This document shows positions 5,467-6,867 of a DNA stretch of 6,867 bases, piece by piece (position 1 is the stretch's first letter; each line of letters starts with the position of its first letter). The translations under genes and the position numbers were made by a program. The notes beneath the pieces are model-generated. The model searched no databases and had not been told where the DNA came from. It saw nothing but the letters and a program-made list of their open reading frames with translations. The DNA lies in NCBI GenBank assembly GCA_030841965.1, contig JAUUSJ010000188.1:1-6867 (forward strand), written 5' to 3'. Source of the stretch: Blautia sp. (GTDB taxonomy: Bacteria; Bacillota; Clostridia; Lachnospirales; Lachnospiraceae).

Positions 5467-6218
5467 TTTCCGAGTTATTGCCAGATGAGAGAATCGATGA
5501 TTTGCATCGAAAGGGATACCAGATTATCCAAAAGAGGGATGGATTTTGTTTTGGCATGGATGCCGTTTTATTGTCGAATTTTGTGCATGTAAAAAAGGGA
5601 GAGAGAGTTCTTGATTTTGGAACAGGGACAGGGATTATTCCGATTTTACTCGAGGCAAAGACAGAGGGAAGCGAGTTTTATGGTTTGGAGATTCAAGAAG
5701 AGTTTGCTGATATGGCGACTAGAAGTGTGAGGATGAACCGTCTCGAGGATAAGGTGAAGATAGTACAGGGAGATATTAAGATTTCTTCTTCGTATTTTGA
5801 GAGAGAGAGTTTTCATGTTATTACTTGTAATCCACCTTATATGACGGACCATCATGGTCTGCAAAACCCAAATTCTTCTAAGGCGATTGCGAGACATGAG
5901 ATATGTTGTAATTTTTATGATATTGTCAGAGAGGCAAAGAAGATTTTAAAGCCGATGGGAAAATTATTTCTGGTGCACCGCAGTTTTCGACTCGCAGAAT
6001 TGACTCATACCCTTGTGGAGAATGGAATAGAGCCAAAGAGAATGCGATTTGTACATCCTTATATAGACAGAGAGCCGAATATTGTTCTCATAGAGGCAGT
6101 AAAGGGAGGCAAATCAAGAATTAAGATAGAGCCTCCGTTGATTGTGTACAAAGAGCCCGGAGTTTATACAGAGGAAGTTTATAATATTTATGGATACGGG
6201 GGAAGGGAGGATGCCTGA
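5463..6218 (+). CDS. trmN6: tRNA1(Val) adenine-37 N6-methyltransferase-like protein (TrmN6/YabB family)
   Basis: A 251-residue class I SAM-dependent methyltransferase. The family member TrmN6 (YfiC) in E. coli makes N6-methyladenosine at position 37 of tRNA-Val(UAC); YabB is the Firmicutes homologue in this gene order. The opening E-R-I-D-D-L ... G-F-C-F-G-M-D-A-V-L-L-S (10-38) is typical. The SAM motif is V-L-D-F-G-T-G-T-G (49-57), the acidic residue after strand 2 is in G-L-E-I (74-77), and the catalytic N-P-P-Y is at 123-126, the tetrapeptide of amino-N methyltransferases. A-R-H-E (143-146) is conserved in the family. The ATG overlaps the ricT stop (ATGA, 5463-5466), indicating translational coupling; the nearby GGAAGGGAAG (5442-5451) is a loosely spaced ribosome binding site. 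Substrate assignment is by family only. Confidence 0.88.
   Translation: MISELLPDERIDDLHRKGYQIIQKRDGFCFGMDAVLLSNFVHVKKGERVLDFGTGTGIIPILLEAKTEGSEFYGLEIQEEFADMATRSVRMNRLEDKVKIVQGDIKISSSYFERESFHVITCNPPYMTDHHGLQNPNSSKAIARHEICCNFYDIVREAKKILKPMGKLFLVHRSFRLAELTHTLVENGIEPKRMRFVHPYIDREPNIVLIEAVKGGKSRIKIEPPLIVYKEPGVYTEEVYNIYGYGGREDA
6205..6210 (+). promoter_or_regulatory. Ribosome binding site of rsmI inside trmN6
   Basis: GGGAGG ends 7 nt before the ATG at 6218 and lies within the last codons of the upstream gene. With the TGATG stop/start overlap (6216-6220), it supports the chosen rsmI start and coupled translation. Confidence 0.75.
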
Positions 6219-6867
6219 TGGCGGGACAGCTTTATTTATGCGCCACTCCGATTGGAAATTTAGAAGATATTACGTACCGTGTTGTTCGGATTTTGAGTGA
6301 AGTTGATTTGATTGCGGCGGAAGATACGAGGAATACAATTAAATTGCTCAATCATTTTCAGATTAAGACGAAGATGACGAGCTACCATGAGTTTAATAAG
6401 GTTGATAAGGCAAAGTATCTTGTCGAGAGAATGCAGCAGGGGGAAAATATCGCCCTAGTGACGGATGCGGGGACTCCTGGTATTTCTGACCCCGGGGAGG
6501 AGATTGTGAGACAATGCTATGAGGCAGGGATTTTGGTCACCTCACTTCCAGGAGCCTGCGCAGCTGTGACGGCTCTTTCGATGTCGGGGTTATCTACGAG
6601 GCGGTTTGTATTTGAGGCTTTTTTGCCGGCGGATAAGAAGGAGAGAAGGCAGGTTTTAGAGTCTCTTGTGAATGAGACGAGGACGATTATCCTGTATGAG
6701 GCTCCACATCGGCTTGTGAGGACGTTGGAGGAGCTTTTTGCTGTGCTTGGAGAGCGGGAATTGAGTTTATGTAAGGAATTGACGAAGAGACATGAGAGAG
6801 TGTATAGAATGAGGCTTAGTGAGGCGGTTTCTTATTTTAAGGATGAGGCCCCCAGAGGGGAGTTTGT
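6218..6867 (+). CDS. rsmI: 16S rRNA (cytidine-1402-2'-O)-methyltransferase RsmI, 3' truncated by window edge
   Basis: The first 216 residues of a protein whose family members are usually about 280, so roughly the last quarter lies outside the window. RsmI (formerly YraL; YabC in B. subtilis) adds the 2'-O-methyl group to C1402 of 16S rRNA in the decoding centre, using SAM through a tetrapyrrole methylase-type fold. Family motifs are clear in order: A-T-P-I-G-N-L-E-D-I-T (9-19), A-E-D-T-R (34-38), L-V-T-D-A-G-T-P-G-I-S-D-P-G (80-93), L-P-G-A-C-A-A-V-T-A-L-S (110-121), F-E-A-F-L-P (132-137) and I-L-Y-E-A-P-H-R-L (158-166). The start ATG overlaps the trmN6 stop by one base (TGATG), with GGGAGG 7 nt upstream. 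The frame is open to the last base with no stop or frameshift. Confidence 0.96.
   Translation, partial: MAGQLYLCATPIGNLEDITYRVVRILSEVDLIAAEDTRNTIKLLNHFQIKTKMTSYHEFNKVDKAKYLVERMQQGENIALVTDAGTPGISDPGEEIVRQCYEAGILVTSLPGACAAVTALSMSGLSTRRFVFEAFLPADKKERRQVLESLVNETRTIILYEAPHRLVRTLEELFAVLGERELSLCKELTKRHERVYRMRLSEAVSYFKDEAPRGEF

Noticed and set aside
6218..6867. rsmI as a truncated pseudogene because no stop codon is present
   Set aside because: The frame is intact to the last base of the window and all motifs expected so far are present; the truncation is simply the window edge.

Overview
The window looks like chromosome from a low-GC Gram-positive bacterium, most likely a Clostridia member near the Lachnospiraceae. 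The reasons are the AT-rich sequence, strong GGAGG-type ribosome binding sites, GTG and TTG starts, short secreted lipoproteins with Thr/Glu-rich linkers, tRNA genes without an encoded CCA end, and the Firmicutes gene order tmk-holB-ricT-yabB/trmN6-rsmI. Every gene found is on the + strand. The taxon is inferred from these traits; no search was run.

Positions 1-544 hold the end of a tRNA operon: tRNA-Val(UAC, 5' truncated), Thr(UGU), Tyr(GUA), initiator Met(CAU), Phe(GAA) and Lys(UUU), closed by an intrinsic terminator. Spacers are 5-13 nt except for a 45-nt spacer before tRNA-fMet that holds a hairpin/palindrome. The tRNA-fMet T-stem has two adjacent U-U mismatches as read here.

Positions 545-2736 form an apparent three-gene transcription unit. 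A good sigma-A-type promoter and a leader of about 113 nt precede three tandem, diverged paralogues. Each is a lipoprotein with a lipobox Cys, a low-complexity linker, and a domain of about 150 residues opening with a G-x-Y ... I-x-L-P-(K/N)-G-x-W signature. They start with GTG, TTG and ATG respectively, and a strong hairpin terminator follows the third. Their function is unknown, and they are the least explained part of the window.

Positions 2737-6867 carry a second promoter, a short leader with a perfect hairpin, and a compact housekeeping operon: thymidylate kinase (tmk), DNA polymerase III delta' subunit (holB), the PSP1-domain iron-sulfur protein RicT, a TrmN6/YabB-type tRNA adenine-N6 methyltransferase, and the 5' part of rsmI (16S rRNA 2'-O-methyltransferase), which runs off the end. 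The last four are joined by a 2-nt gap and then by stop/start overlaps (ATGA, TGATG), implying translational coupling. Together they link dTTP supply, replisome clamp loading, mRNA-processing control and tRNA/rRNA methylation. Compared with the Bacillus order, the genes usually lying between tmk and holB (yaaQ/darA, yaaR), and yabA after ricT, are absent.

The housekeeping part is conventional. I do not see convincing evidence of a wholly new system. The items most worth checking are the lipoprotein triplet, the tRNA-fMet T-stem, and the two leader regions.
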